A program made the position numbers and the translations under genes. A stretch of 41,176 nucleotides of DNA, from assembly GCA_947627145.1 (NCBI GenBank), contig CANQUW010000001.1, positions 1-41,176 of the forward strand. Reading direction: 5' to 3'. This stretch comes from an uncultured Bacilli bacterium. GTDB lineage: Bacteria > Bacillota_I > Bacilli_A > RF39 > UBA660. Shown in pieces: positions 16,601-24,098 of this stretch (position 1 is the stretch's first letter; every line of letters begins with the position of its first letter). The notes beneath the pieces were generated by a model. The model made no database searches, was not told the DNA's origin, and saw only the letters and a program-made list of their open reading frames with translations.

Positions 16601-17494
16601 TGTGAAGATACTAAGGAGTGATAAAAGTACTCCTTTTGCTAGAACAAAACCTAAGTCACGACCTATTGTAAAACTCATGAATACTAAAGCAAGAAGTCCT
16701 ACTATTGTTGTTACTGAACTACTTGATATAGCAGAAAATGCATGTAGTAAAGCTTTCTTCATAGCTTTTATTTTATTTTTTTCATGAGACTTTTCTTGAC
16801 GATATCTATTTATTAACATTATAGAATAATCCATAGATAAAGCCATTTGGAGTATTGCGCATATAGAGTTTGTAATGTTTGAAACATCATGAAATATAAT
16901 ATTAGTACCATTATTTAAAACTACCGCAATTAGAATAGTTGCGAGGAATAAGAATGGTTCTATGTATGAAGATGACATTATAATTAAAATTACTAAAGCT
17001 GATAAGACCGCAAGGACTACTATATAAAAAGGTAGTACTGTTTTGTTATGATCTGATACTGTACCTGATGTATCTGTTAAGTTTTCTCTAAAATGTTTTT
17101 CTACTTTTTTATAAACTTGTTTTGCTTCTTTAGAGTCAGCTTCTCCTTCTACTTCTAAAATATAAAGTGAATAATTTTTCTTGTTGTATTTTTTTGTTGG
17201 AGCATGCTCTACTGTGTTTACATATTTTAAATTTTCTAAATACTTTTTAGCATCTTCTTTTTCTTTTGTATCTAAATCTTCTAGCATTACGTTTAAAGTA
17301 CTTGTTTTACTTTCAAATTCACTTTCCATGATATCCATACCACGTCTTACTTCAGATGTTTTTGGTAAGTACTTTGCTATATCATGATTTATTTTTACAT
17401 TATTACTTAAAAATCCACAAATTAAAGTAAGTATTAAGAAAAATCCCAATACTAAATATCTTTTATCAACTATAAAATCTGTTACTCGTTTCAT
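13679..17494 (-). CDS. MMPL/RND-superfamily membrane protein with large repeat-containing loop
   Basis: A 1271-residue, 12-helix RND/MMPL (YdfJ-like) protein. Helix 1 is at residues 13-30, a short loop spans about 31-153, and helices 2-7 lie between about 154 and 355. A very large extracellular loop spans about 356-1105 and helices 8-12 about 1110-1262. RND signatures are LSMDYSIMLINRYRQE and GATIDYAILYTSYYLEER. Family members are usually 700-1000 residues. The excess is explained by about seven roughly 80-residue helical repeats at 456-1030, each starting with LTxxEFxNFI. Such proteins export lipids or hydrophobic compounds. It diverges from a TetR gene, the usual arrangement for a regulated exporter. 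GGGGGA precedes the ATG. Confidence 0.88.
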   Translation of the reverse strand: MKRVTDFIVDKRYLVLGFFLILTLICGFLSNNVKINHDIAKYLPKTSEVRRGMDIMESEFESKTSTLNVMLEDLDTKEKEDAKKYLENLKYVNTVEHAPTKKYNKKNYSLYILEVEGEADSKEAKQVYKKVEKHFRENLTDTSGTVSDHNKTVLPFYIVVLAVLSALVILIIMSSSYIEPFLFLATILIAVVLNNGTNIIFHDVSNITNSICAILQMALSMDYSIMLINRYRQEKSHEKNKIKAMKKALLHAFSAISSSSVTTIVGLLALVFMSFTIGRDLGFVLAKGVLLSLLSIFTCLPALILMFDKLIDKTKKKSPIIKLNYAGIISYKLRHIGLITFVLIFVISYFLKGNLGIVYTESGSNEIDKVFKLNNQIAVIYKNKDENKIKDYCKKIEKDKRVDDVLCYSNTLNQDLKYNKLNKKFKDLGVDTEIDDYLVKLIYYHYYNPKENNKMTLNNLVNFVTAKVYKNKEMSKNIDSDTRNNIERIKKFTSKDEINKKRSISEISNILNIDESSLHDLLIYYNRNTNTNTSLTINEFINFMKTKVLPNPKYNTSIDNNTINNLNMIETFINKNTITKKMSSTDISNIFGMNKSMVDNLYTYYLSGVAINDTLSVNEFSNILLNDVIPNPTYSNMFTEDSKAKIKLMNTFSNITIINKEMNYKEIANILSLNENDSKNLYLLIFGNHDNGRKLTIKDFVDKVKMLKETPYLQGQNVDELLALEQTPLIANPTEYSATELAKVLGKQENAFYQLYALTYILDGKDIEWTLTPYNFINTILSNAPIKGAIDENNINNLQTLKVIMDSALSNTKYTYTDISGLFSLDINTTKSIYALALKDRVAMSPYEFVDFILTHQNDTTLKNNLTNEMKNKLNLVKTIMDSTLTNKRYNKESMSSLLGVDVNKLSLLYSLYDVEVTNKNIELSLKEFVNFILNDVLNNSEYNKSFTEETKTKLVILNEIMNDSLNNKKYTKEKTYNTLSQLADNLDKNLIDLVYIYYGSENDYNKKYTLTIEKFINYLNNNILLDSRFDDFISSSKRNEITDAKKLIKNSKKLLVGDKYSRIVINTSLEPEGKDTFNFIKKLKNNKDVYVIGDSPMAYEMSKTFQDELNLITVLTMIFIFVVVAVTFKSILIPLILVLLIQTAVYLTMGILSFTGTVYFISILIVQSILMGATIDYAILYTSYYLEERKTLDIKKAIINSYNKSIHTIVTSASILIIVTLIVGCFSSAIAAKICTTISEGTLASSILILVLLPAVIASVDKFVVKRNKK
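14407..16129 (-). repeat. Protein-level tandem repeats inside the MMPL gene
   Basis: Eight occurrences of a motif like LTINEFINF start at residues 456, 535, 615, 695, 771, 844, 924 and 1011, that is 73-87 residues apart. Between them recur NPxYxxxxxxxxxxxL, KKxxxxxISNILxLD and LYxLYY stretches. DNA-level identity is low, so these are old duplications, not slippage repeats. Confidence 0.8.
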
Positions 17495-17519
17495 GTGTAT
17501 TCCCCCTTAACCGAATAAA

Positions 17520-17548
17520 ATTATAACAGTTTTTTATACTGCCGTAAA
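17520..17548 (-). promoter_or_regulatory. Promoter of the MMPL gene
   Basis: TTTACG (17548-17543), 17-base spacer, TATAAT (17525-17520) with extended -10 TGT, about 25 bases before the ATG at 17494. Confidence 0.6.
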
Positions 17549-17566
17549 TAACACATTTTTTAATAG

Positions 17567-17582
17567 TGTCAAAATTTTGACA
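17567..17582. promoter_or_regulatory. Palindromic operator candidate between MMPL and TetR genes
   Basis: A perfect 16-bp palindrome, TGTCAAAATTTTGACA, sits between the two divergent promoters, just upstream of both -35 regions. It is probably the binding site of the adjacent TetR protein. Confidence 0.6.
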
Positions 17583-17587
17583 TAGTC

Positions 17588-17616
17588 TTTATTTTTGTAA
17601 AAAAATATGTTATAAT
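17588..17616 (+). promoter_or_regulatory. Promoter of the TetR gene
   Basis: TATAAT at 17611-17616 preceded by TGT (extended -10), with a weak TTTATT at 17588-17593 at 17-base spacing. It lies 39 bases before the GTG start. Confidence 0.6.
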
Positions 17617-17654
17617 ATGGTTCGTTAATAAATTATGTATAGGAGTTGGTTTTT

Positions 17655-18221
17655 GTGAAAGTTAAAGTTGTTAATTCTTCTTCTAGAAGAACTCGTGAAA
17701 AAATAAAAAATGCCTTTGCTATTCTTATGAAAGAAAAGAATGATTTAAATAAGATTACTGTTACATCATTAGTTTCTAAAGCAGAAATTACTCGTAGTGC
17801 ATTTTATACTCATTATGATAATATTTATGATGTCGCTCGTGAAATACACGATGATGTTTTAGATGTTTTAATTGGTAGTATTGATAAACTTAAAAATTTA
17901 GAAAATATAGATGAATATTTTGATGAGATATTTTCTTATATAAATGAAAATCATGATTTTTATTCTATGATTTTATCTAGTAATACTCCTTTATTTTTTA
18001 CAGAAAGTCTTAGTAAAACAATTTCTCATTATATAAACGAATCTTTGGGTAATAGAAATAATAAAGATTTAAGTTTAAAACTATCTTTATTTATAGATGG
18101 ATCTATTAGTCTAGTTATTAAATATTTTAGAAGTGAAATTGATTTTACTTTAGATGAAATTAATGATACTGTTAAGAAAATATTTAAGATTTTGTTTTTA
18201 GAAAAAGATAATAACTTTTAG
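17655..18221 (+). CDS. TetR-family transcriptional regulator
   Basis: A 188-residue regulator. Residues about 8-58 are the TetR HTH (RRTREKIKNAFAILMKEK, then ITVTSLVSKAEITRSAFYTHYDNIYDV). The rest is an all-helical ligand-binding and dimerisation domain of the TetR_C_8 (DhaS-like) type. The start is GTG at 17655 with AGGAG nine bases upstream; a TTG at 17646 would touch the ribosome site. It is divergent from the MMPL exporter across a palindrome, so I infer that it represses that gene and itself. The stop lies in the terminator stem. Confidence 0.88.
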   Translation: MKVKVVNSSSRRTREKIKNAFAILMKEKNDLNKITVTSLVSKAEITRSAFYTHYDNIYDVAREIHDDVLDVLIGSIDKLKNLENIDEYFDEIFSYINENHDFYSMILSSNTPLFFTESLSKTISHYINESLGNRNNKDLSLKLSLFIDGSISLVIKYFRSEIDFTLDEINDTVKKIFKILFLEKDNNF

Positions 18222-18267
18222 ATATCAAATCAAAAATACGTTCTAAAAGCTATTATCTTTTCTTTTT
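18203..18267 (+). terminator. Terminator of the TetR gene
   Basis: A long imperfect stem: AAAGATAATA and TTTTAG at 18205-18221 pair with CTAAAA and TATTATCTTT at 18243-18260, then a T-rich run. The TetR stop (18219-18221) is inside the left arm. Confidence 0.75.
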
Positions 18268-18307
18268 TCTATATCATTAATCAAATTTTATTTTTTTAAA
18301 ATTTTTC

Positions 18308-18336
18308 TTGTATTTTTGTTAACGAGGTGTTAATAT
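18308..18336 (+). promoter_or_regulatory. Promoter of the 110-residue protein gene
   Basis: TTGTAT (18308-18313), 17-base spacer, TAATAT (18331-18336) with extended -10 TGT. Confidence 0.55.
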
Positions 18337-18388
18337 TAATATATCAAACATGTTTGGAAATATTTTATTAATATTAGGAGGTAGTATA

Positions 18389-18721
18389 ATGGATACAAAT
18401 GTAGATGAACAAATAAAAGAAATTTTTAATGAAAACTTTTTTAACATATTAAACATAATATGTGGACAATTAAATAGAAAGGATGGAGAATATAAGAAAG
18501 CTATTAATAAATGTATAGATATATTAGATTCTAATAAAAGAGTTAGACTTGTTTGTGATATGAAGAAAGCTGTTCCTTTATCTAAAAATGATGTTAAACT
18601 ACTTATTAAATATATGGATGCTGAAGAAGAAGAGAATCTTGCTTATCAACAAGGATTATTATATATAGGATTTAGAATTGCATATATGATATTTGATAAT
18701 GCTGGAATGTTAAAAAAGTAA
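18389..18721 (+). CDS. Hypothetical small protein (110 residues)
   Basis: I do not recognise a family. The start is the ATG at 18389 with a strong ribosome site (AGGAGG, seven bases upstream); an upstream in-frame ATG at 18350 has none. The protein is acidic-to-mixed, predicted mostly helical and without signal peptide or membrane helix. Notable stretches are NIICGQLNRKDGEYKKAINKC and LLIKYMDAEEEENLAYQQG, and a hydrophobic C-terminal helix. It has its own promoter and a bidirectional terminator shared with trkH, so it is monocistronic and probably real. Confidence 0.65.
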   Translation: MDTNVDEQIKEIFNENFFNILNIICGQLNRKDGEYKKAINKCIDILDSNKRVRLVCDMKKAVPLSKNDVKLLIKYMDAEEEENLAYQQGLLYIGFRIAYMIFDNAGMLKK

Positions 18722-18744
18722 ACTCAATTTCGAGTTTACTTTTT
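18713..18744. terminator. Bidirectional terminator between the 110-residue gene and trkH
   Basis: A perfect 13-bp stem (18713-18725 with 18732-18744), A5 on one side and T5 on the other, loop of six. The stop of the plus gene (18719-18721) is in the left arm and the trkH stop (18745-18743) overlaps the right arm. Confidence 0.88.
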
Positions 18745-20173
18745 AATATTTTATTTTTGTTCTTATGTTTGCAAATAACACTAGTAATGGGAATAATTCT
18801 AGTCTTCCTAGTAACATACCAAAACTTAAGATAATTTTTGCAAAAGATGAAAATGCTGCAAAATTTGATATTTTAAAAGCTAGTCCTACGTTTGCAAAAG
18901 TTGTAAATACTGCATTGATTACTACTTCTAGAGAATAACCATCAAAACTTACTAGGAACATAGTTATGCAAAGTAGTAATACATAAAGAAATAAAAATGT
19001 ACTTGTAGCATTTATTGTTTCATCGTCAAGTGTTTTTCCTTCAAATTTTATTGTTCGAACACTATTAGGATGTATTGTTTTTAATAAATCTCTTTTTATT
19101 GTTTTTAAACATATTACTAAACGAGATACTTTAAATCCTCCGCAAGTACTTCCGGCACAAGCACTTATTAGCATAAGTATTAATATAACAATTCGACAAC
19201 AAGTTGGATATATATTTACATCCCCTACACTATATCCAGTACTTGTCATGAATGATGATACATGAAATACTGCACCACTTAAAGCATCACTTATATTTGA
19301 AAACATATTATAAGTATTTAAGAAAACAAATATAGTTGATACTACATAAAGCATAATATACATTCTTAACTCTTCACTTTTTAAGGCAGTTTTTACATCT
19401 TTCATTATTGCGATTAAGAAATATATATTAAAGTTTACTCCAAATAAGAACATGAATAAGGCAACTACATATTTATTAAATAAAGAGATGGTTGCAAGAG
19501 ATGTATTTAGATAAGTAAATCCACCTGTTCCTGCAGTACCAAATGCAATTAAGGTACTATGGAATAAATTCATTCCGCCACACATTAGAAGAATTATTTC
19601 TGTTACGGTTAAAGCAATATATATTCCATAAAGATAGAATAATGTTTTCTTAAGACTCGGTACTAGTTTAGCAACTGTTGGTCCTGGCATTTCAGCTTTT
19701 AAAAGATGCATTGATTTATCATCTTTAGAAAGTGGTATTATCGCCATTACAAATGTAAGTACTCCCATACCTCCAATAAAATGGGTAAAACTTCTCCAGA
19801 ATAATATACTTTGAGGTAAGACTTCTACATCTTTAAATATAGTTGCCCCTGTTGTTGTGAAACCTGATACTGCTTCAAAAAAAGCATCTGGAAATGATAA
19901 GTGTACTTCCATCATAAAAGGAATAGCACCTATTATACTAATAAGTATCCAAGATAAAGCTACTATAGAGAATCCATCTTTTGAATACATTGTAGTATTT
20001 TTTACTTTTATAGAATCTAGTAACATACCTAATATAAAACTTATAAAAAATGGAATTATAAATGGTGTTATGTGTTCTTTATAAATTAAACTTATAAAGA
20101 CTGGTACTAATAGAAGAATAGAAAATACTTTTATTACTTTTCCAAGATATTTAAATACTAATTTATTTCTCAT
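18743..20173 (-). CDS. trkH: TrkH/KtrB-family potassium transporter membrane subunit
   Basis: A 476-residue polytopic protein with the four pore-loop repeats of the Trk/Ktr/HKT family. Visible filters are VSGFTTTGAT near residue 105, FGTAGTGGFT near 210, MTSTGYSVGD near 315 and CAGSTCGGFKVSR near 345. It forms the K+ channel of the uptake system in the plasma membrane. The gene follows trkA by two bases, so both subunits are translated from one message. The N-terminus begins with a basic MRNKLVFKYLGK before the first helix. Confidence 0.93.
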   Translation of the reverse strand: MRNKLVFKYLGKVIKVFSILLLVPVFISLIYKEHITPFIIPFFISFILGMLLDSIKVKNTTMYSKDGFSIVALSWILISIIGAIPFMMEVHLSFPDAFFEAVSGFTTTGATIFKDVEVLPQSILFWRSFTHFIGGMGVLTFVMAIIPLSKDDKSMHLLKAEMPGPTVAKLVPSLKKTLFYLYGIYIALTVTEIILLMCGGMNLFHSTLIAFGTAGTGGFTYLNTSLATISLFNKYVVALFMFLFGVNFNIYFLIAIMKDVKTALKSEELRMYIMLYVVSTIFVFLNTYNMFSNISDALSGAVFHVSSFMTSTGYSVGDVNIYPTCCRIVILILMLISACAGSTCGGFKVSRLVICLKTIKRDLLKTIHPNSVRTIKFEGKTLDDETINATSTFLFLYVLLLCITMFLVSFDGYSLEVVINAVFTTFANVGLAFKISNFAAFSSFAKIILSFGMLLGRLELFPLLVLFANIRTKIKY

Positions 20174-20175
20174 AA

Positions 20176-21528
20176 TTACCTCAATATATCATTTATCTCT
20201 TGTACTGTATCATTAGCATCTATTACAACTATTGTATCTTTTTTTCTTATTTCATGTGTTCCATTTGGATATATTACTTTGTTTTCTCTAAGAATCGCTA
20301 CTATAATAATTCCATTTTTTAATTTCATTTCTTTTATAGTTTTATTTATACCTTTGAAATCTTCATTTACTTTGAACTCTAACATTTCAAATGTATCATC
20401 TTCAAATTTATAAATTGCTTCACAACTTGATTTTTGTCCATAACGTATCGCTCTTACATATTGAACAATTTGGTTATTAGCAATTTTATGTGGAGTTATA
20501 ACTGTATCAATATTTGCCTTTTCAACTACTCCATCTAAATCTATATGATTTATTTTAGTTATTATTTTTGGTACATTGTTCATAGATGCAAACATTGAAC
20601 ATACTATATTTTCTTCATCAATACTTGTAAGTGTTACTATAGCATCAGTTTCTTCTAAACCTTCTTCACGTAAAACGTATTGATCTGACATATCTCCATT
20701 TATTATTAGAGCTTCTGGTAATTTTTCACTTAATACTTTGCATCTTTCTCTATCAACTTCTATTATTTTAACTTTAATATTCATTCCTATTAAAATTCTA
20801 GATAGATAGATTGCTGTATTACTACCTCCACAAATCATTACTTTTCTTATTTTTCTTTTTATTAAATCAGCATAATCTAAAAATTTATTTATATTTTTAG
20901 GAGTTCCTGTTATGTGGACTTTGTCTCCTAATTCTAATACAGTTTCTCCATCAGGTATAATTGTTTCTTTATTTCTTTCGATAGCGCATATTATTAATTG
21001 GTTGAATTTTTTTGATAAGCTATTTAAAGTTTCTCCTATTAAAGCACTTTCTTCTTTTATTCTAAGAGATACTACTTGAATTCTTCCTTTAAAGAAAGTA
21101 GCCTCTTCTAGAGCACTTGGAATACTTAAGGCACGCGCTATTTTGGCTGCAGTTAAAAGTTCTGGATTTATAGTCATAGAAAGACCTAGTTTTTCTTTTA
21201 GGATACTTATAGAGTTATAATATTCTGGTGTACGAATTCTCGCTATTGTATTTTTACAACCTAGTGTTTTTCCAAGTAATGAACACATAAGGTTTTGTTC
21301 ATCAGTACTTGTTACACTTATAAGTAAGTCAGCATCACTTATACCTGCTTCTTCTAGAACTAGAGAATCTAATCCATTTCCACAAACATAGTTAACATCT
21401 TCATTATTAATTATATCTTGAGTTTTATCAAAGTTTAAGTCAATTAATGTTACTTCATTTCCGTCTTTTACTAAACTCTTGGATAAATACTCTCCTAATT
21501 TTCCTATACCTACTACTATTATTTTCAT
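20176..21528 (-). CDS. trkA: TrkA potassium uptake regulatory subunit
   Basis: A 450-residue cytoplasmic protein with two RCK units in tandem. The first Rossmann fold starts MKIIVVGIGKLGEYLSKSL, and a TrkA_C domain covers about residues 140-220. The second Rossmann fold starts KVMICGGSNTAIYLSRIL near 228, and a second TrkA_C domain covers about 370-450. The duplicated form is typical of TrkA rather than the single-domain KtrA. It binds nucleotides and gates the TrkH channel. A strong promoter lies directly upstream, overlapping the end of dxs, and GGAGGGG precedes the ATG. Confidence 0.93.
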   Translation of the reverse strand: MKIIVVGIGKLGEYLSKSLVKDGNEVTLIDLNFDKTQDIINNEDVNYVCGNGLDSLVLEEAGISDADLLISVTSTDEQNLMCSLLGKTLGCKNTIARIRTPEYYNSISILKEKLGLSMTINPELLTAAKIARALSIPSALEEATFFKGRIQVVSLRIKEESALIGETLNSLSKKFNQLIICAIERNKETIIPDGETVLELGDKVHITGTPKNINKFLDYADLIKRKIRKVMICGGSNTAIYLSRILIGMNIKVKIIEVDRERCKVLSEKLPEALIINGDMSDQYVLREEGLEETDAIVTLTSIDEENIVCSMFASMNNVPKIITKINHIDLDGVVEKANIDTVITPHKIANNQIVQYVRAIRYGQKSSCEAIYKFEDDTFEMLEFKVNEDFKGINKTIKEMKLKNGIIIVAILRENKVIYPNGTHEIRKKDTIVVIDANDTVQEINDILR

Positions 21529-21551
21529 ATAGCCCCTCCAAATACAACAAA

Positions 21552-21579
21552 ATTATACTACTTTTTTTAAAAAAATCAA
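21552..21579 (-). promoter_or_regulatory. Promoter of the trkA-trkH operon
   Basis: TTGATT (21579-21574), 16-base spacer made of T and A runs, TATAAT (21557-21552). It overlaps the last codons of dxs. Confidence 0.7.
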
Positions 21580-23417
21580 CTTTTTAGTAACTTATCTATT
21601 TCTTTTTTTATAGATTCTATATCTAAGTGTTCAGCATTATATAGTTCTTCTATACTACCCTGCTCTACAAACTTGTCATCAAATCCTAATATTTTTATAT
21701 TTCTTTTAAATCCTAAGTTATTTAATTTTAATAATATATTATGTCCTAGACCACCTATTATTTCATTATCTTCTATAGTTAAAACATTATCATTTCTTTT
21801 TATTATTTCTTTTAAGATATCTTCATCTAATGGTTTTATAAATGTTGCATTTACTAAATTTATATTTAAATTATATTTTTTTATAGTTTTATATGCAATT
21901 TGTGTCATTTTACCTGTTGCAATAATTGTTAGATTTTTTCCTTTGTTAAGGTATTCCCATTTTCCATAGTTTATTTCTTTTAATGGAGTTAGGTTTATAT
22001 AATCTTCTCCTCTTGGATATCTTATAGCAACAGGGAATTTTTGATTTAAGCTCCATTTTAATAATGGTTTTATCTCTTTTGTCGATTTAGGTGCAACAAT
22101 TGTCATATTTGGAATCATACTTAAGTAAGATAAGTCAAATACACCTTGATGAGTCTCTCCATCGGCACCAACTAGTCCTGCCCTATCTATTGCAAAAACA
22201 ACAGGAGAGTTTTGCATACAAACATCATGAATTATTTGGTCGAAGCCTCTTTGCAAAAAGGTTGAGTAAACTGCAAAAACTGGTTTTAAGTTAGATGAGG
22301 CAAGCCCTGATGCGAGAGTTACAGCATGTTCTTCTGAAATACCAACATCAAAATAACGTTCTGGAAAGTGTTTAGCAAAAGTTTTTAATCCTACTCCATC
22401 TTTCATAGCAGCAGTTATCGCAACTATTTTATCATCTTCTTTTGCAAGAGATGTTATAGCATTTCCAAAAGCATTTGAATATGTTTCACTTTTACTTTTT
22501 TTAATACCTTCATCTTTATTAAAGGACGATACACCATGATATTTATCAGGTCTTTGTTCTGCTAAATGATAACCTTTTCCTTTTTTAGTTACAACATGGA
22601 TTATAACTGGTTCATCTATTTTTTTAGCACGTCTTAAAACTTTTTCTATTTCTTCAATATTATGTCCATCAATTGGTCCGATATAAGTAAGTCCCATATC
22701 CTCAAAATATTTAGAAGGTACAAGTGTTTTTCTAATTCCATCTTTTACTCTAGACATAAGTTTAAAAGATATATTTCCTACTTTAGTACCATCCAAACTA
22801 TATTTTACTTTATTTTTTACTTTTATATATCTTTCATTTAAACTTAATCTACTTAAATAACTAGATATTCCACCTACATTACTTGATATACTCATACCAT
22901 TATCATTTAAAATAATAATTAACTTTGTTTTATTAAAACCTAAATCGTTAATTGCTTCAAGTGACATTCCACTAGATATAGCACCATCTCCTACTACCGC
23001 AATTACATTATATTTCTTTTTCTTTATATCTCTTGCACGTGCCATACCCACAGTTGCACTTATAGCGGTACTACTATGTCCTGTTTCAAAAAAATCGTAT
23101 TTACTTTCTTTTTTATAAGGGAATCCTCTTAGTCCTTTATACTTTCTTAATGTATCAAATTTATCTTTTCTTCCAGTTAAAATTTTATAAACATAACTTT
23201 GATGCCCTACGTCAAAAACAATTTTATCTCTATCAAAATTAAAAACATCACAAAGACTCATTGTTAATTCAACAACTCCTAAGTTACTTGCTAGATGTCC
23301 TCCATTTTTAGAAACTTTATCTATTAAAAATTCTCTTATTTCGCTTGCGAGTATTTTCTTTTCTTCTTTATTTAATTTTTTTATATCATTTATATTATTA
23401 ATACGTTCTAGCTGCAT
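21576..23417 (-). CDS. dxs: 1-deoxy-D-xylulose-5-phosphate synthase
   Basis: A 613-residue thiamine-diphosphate enzyme that condenses pyruvate and glyceraldehyde-3-phosphate, the entry step of the MEP pathway. The N-terminal GGHLASNLGVVELT and FDVGHQSYVYKILTGR hold active-site histidines. The TPP motif is GDGAISSGMSLEAIND, with the Mg2+-binding Asn in NDNGMSIS. The transketolase Pyr domain holds ISEEHAVTLASGLA, DRAGLVGADGETHQG and IRYPRGE. The ATG at 23417 has GGAGGAG in front; an in-frame ATG at 23459 is less likely. It has its own promoter. Confidence 0.95.
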   Translation of the reverse strand: MQLERINNINDIKKLNKEEKKILASEIREFLIDKVSKNGGHLASNLGVVELTMSLCDVFNFDRDKIVFDVGHQSYVYKILTGRKDKFDTLRKYKGLRGFPYKKESKYDFFETGHSSTAISATVGMARARDIKKKKYNVIAVVGDGAISSGMSLEAINDLGFNKTKLIIILNDNGMSISSNVGGISSYLSRLSLNERYIKVKNKVKYSLDGTKVGNISFKLMSRVKDGIRKTLVPSKYFEDMGLTYIGPIDGHNIEEIEKVLRRAKKIDEPVIIHVVTKKGKGYHLAEQRPDKYHGVSSFNKDEGIKKSKSETYSNAFGNAITSLAKEDDKIVAITAAMKDGVGLKTFAKHFPERYFDVGISEEHAVTLASGLASSNLKPVFAVYSTFLQRGFDQIIHDVCMQNSPVVFAIDRAGLVGADGETHQGVFDLSYLSMIPNMTIVAPKSTKEIKPLLKWSLNQKFPVAIRYPRGEDYINLTPLKEINYGKWEYLNKGKNLTIIATGKMTQIAYKTIKKYNLNINLVNATFIKPLDEDILKEIIKRNDNVLTIEDNEIIGGLGHNILLKLNNLGFKRNIKILGFDDKFVEQGSIEELYNAEHLDIESIKKEIDKLLKS

Positions 23418-23449
23418 ATTTCTCTCCTCCAGTCTTATATTGCCATAAT

Positions 23450-23478
23450 AATATATCATTTTAAAAGAAAAATTACAA
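23450..23478 (-). promoter_or_regulatory. Promoter of dxs
   Basis: TTGTAA (23478-23473), 17-base spacer, TATATT (23455-23450) with extended -10 TGA. Confidence 0.6.
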
Positions 23479-23525
23479 TATAAAAAATGAATACTTATTG
23501 TGAGTTTACTTTATATTTTTAACAA

Positions 23526-23563
23526 AAAATATAAAAATAAAAGATTAATATCAATCTTTTATT
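23526..23563 (-). terminator. Terminator of the Bce-type operon
   Basis: An 11-bp stem (23536-23546 with 23553-23563), followed on the minus strand by a T-rich stretch. The VanZ-like gene stop (23561-23559) is in the stem. Confidence 0.8.
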
Positions 23564-24098
23564 TTTTAGACAATAATTTTTCTAAGTAATACATAATATA
23601 AAATCCTATTAGTCCTCCTAGAGTATTCATGATTAAGTCATCTACATCAAATACTCTATAAGGATATTTATAAATATAATATAATCCTGTTGCTTGAGTT
23701 AGTTCAAAAAACATACTTATTATAAATACTAGTATTATTACTATTTTTAGATTACTGTTAAAATAATATTTTAAATACATTCCTAAAGGTATAGTCATTA
23801 ATATATTAAATAGTGTTGTATATATAGATTTAAGGGATTGTTCCTTTAACACATCATTTATAAAATTAAAAGGTATTATATTTATCATATGGGATTTATA
23901 CACTACTTCATTTGGATTCGGAAGTGGTAATATTACTAAGAAATATATTATTATAAGATATAATATAAATGAATATAGTATTAATAATTTTATAAAGTTT
24001 AGATTTTTATAATTTATTATTATATAAGGTATTAGAATAATAAGTGATATTGTAGGAAATACTTTTACTGCTAGTTTTATAACACTTATATAATTCAT
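23559..24098 (-). CDS. VanZ-like membrane protein
   Basis: A 179-residue protein with five hydrophobic segments. The VanZ family pattern is visible as ILPLPNP, HMINIIPFNFI, then NILMTIPLGMYLKYYF, ISMFFELTQATG and DVDDLIMNTLGGLIGFYIMY. VanZ confers low-level teicoplanin resistance in enterococci; most relatives are of unknown role. Its ATG overlaps the permease stop by one base, placing it last in a BceRSAB-type operon, which suggests a link to cell-wall antibiotic defence. Confidence 0.85.
   Translation of the reverse strand: MNYISVIKLAVKVFPTISLIILIPYIIINYKNLNFIKLLILYSFILYLIIIYFLVILPLPNPNEVVYKSHMINIIPFNFINDVLKEQSLKSIYTTLFNILMTIPLGMYLKYYFNSNLKIVIILVFIISMFFELTQATGLYYIYKYPYRVFDVDDLIMNTLGGLIGFYIMYYLEKLLSKK

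Noticed and set aside
13679..17494. EF-hand or dockerin repeats in the MMPL loop
   Set aside because: The LxLDxN segments lack the DxDxDG calcium loop, and the roughly 80-residue period does not fit dockerins.
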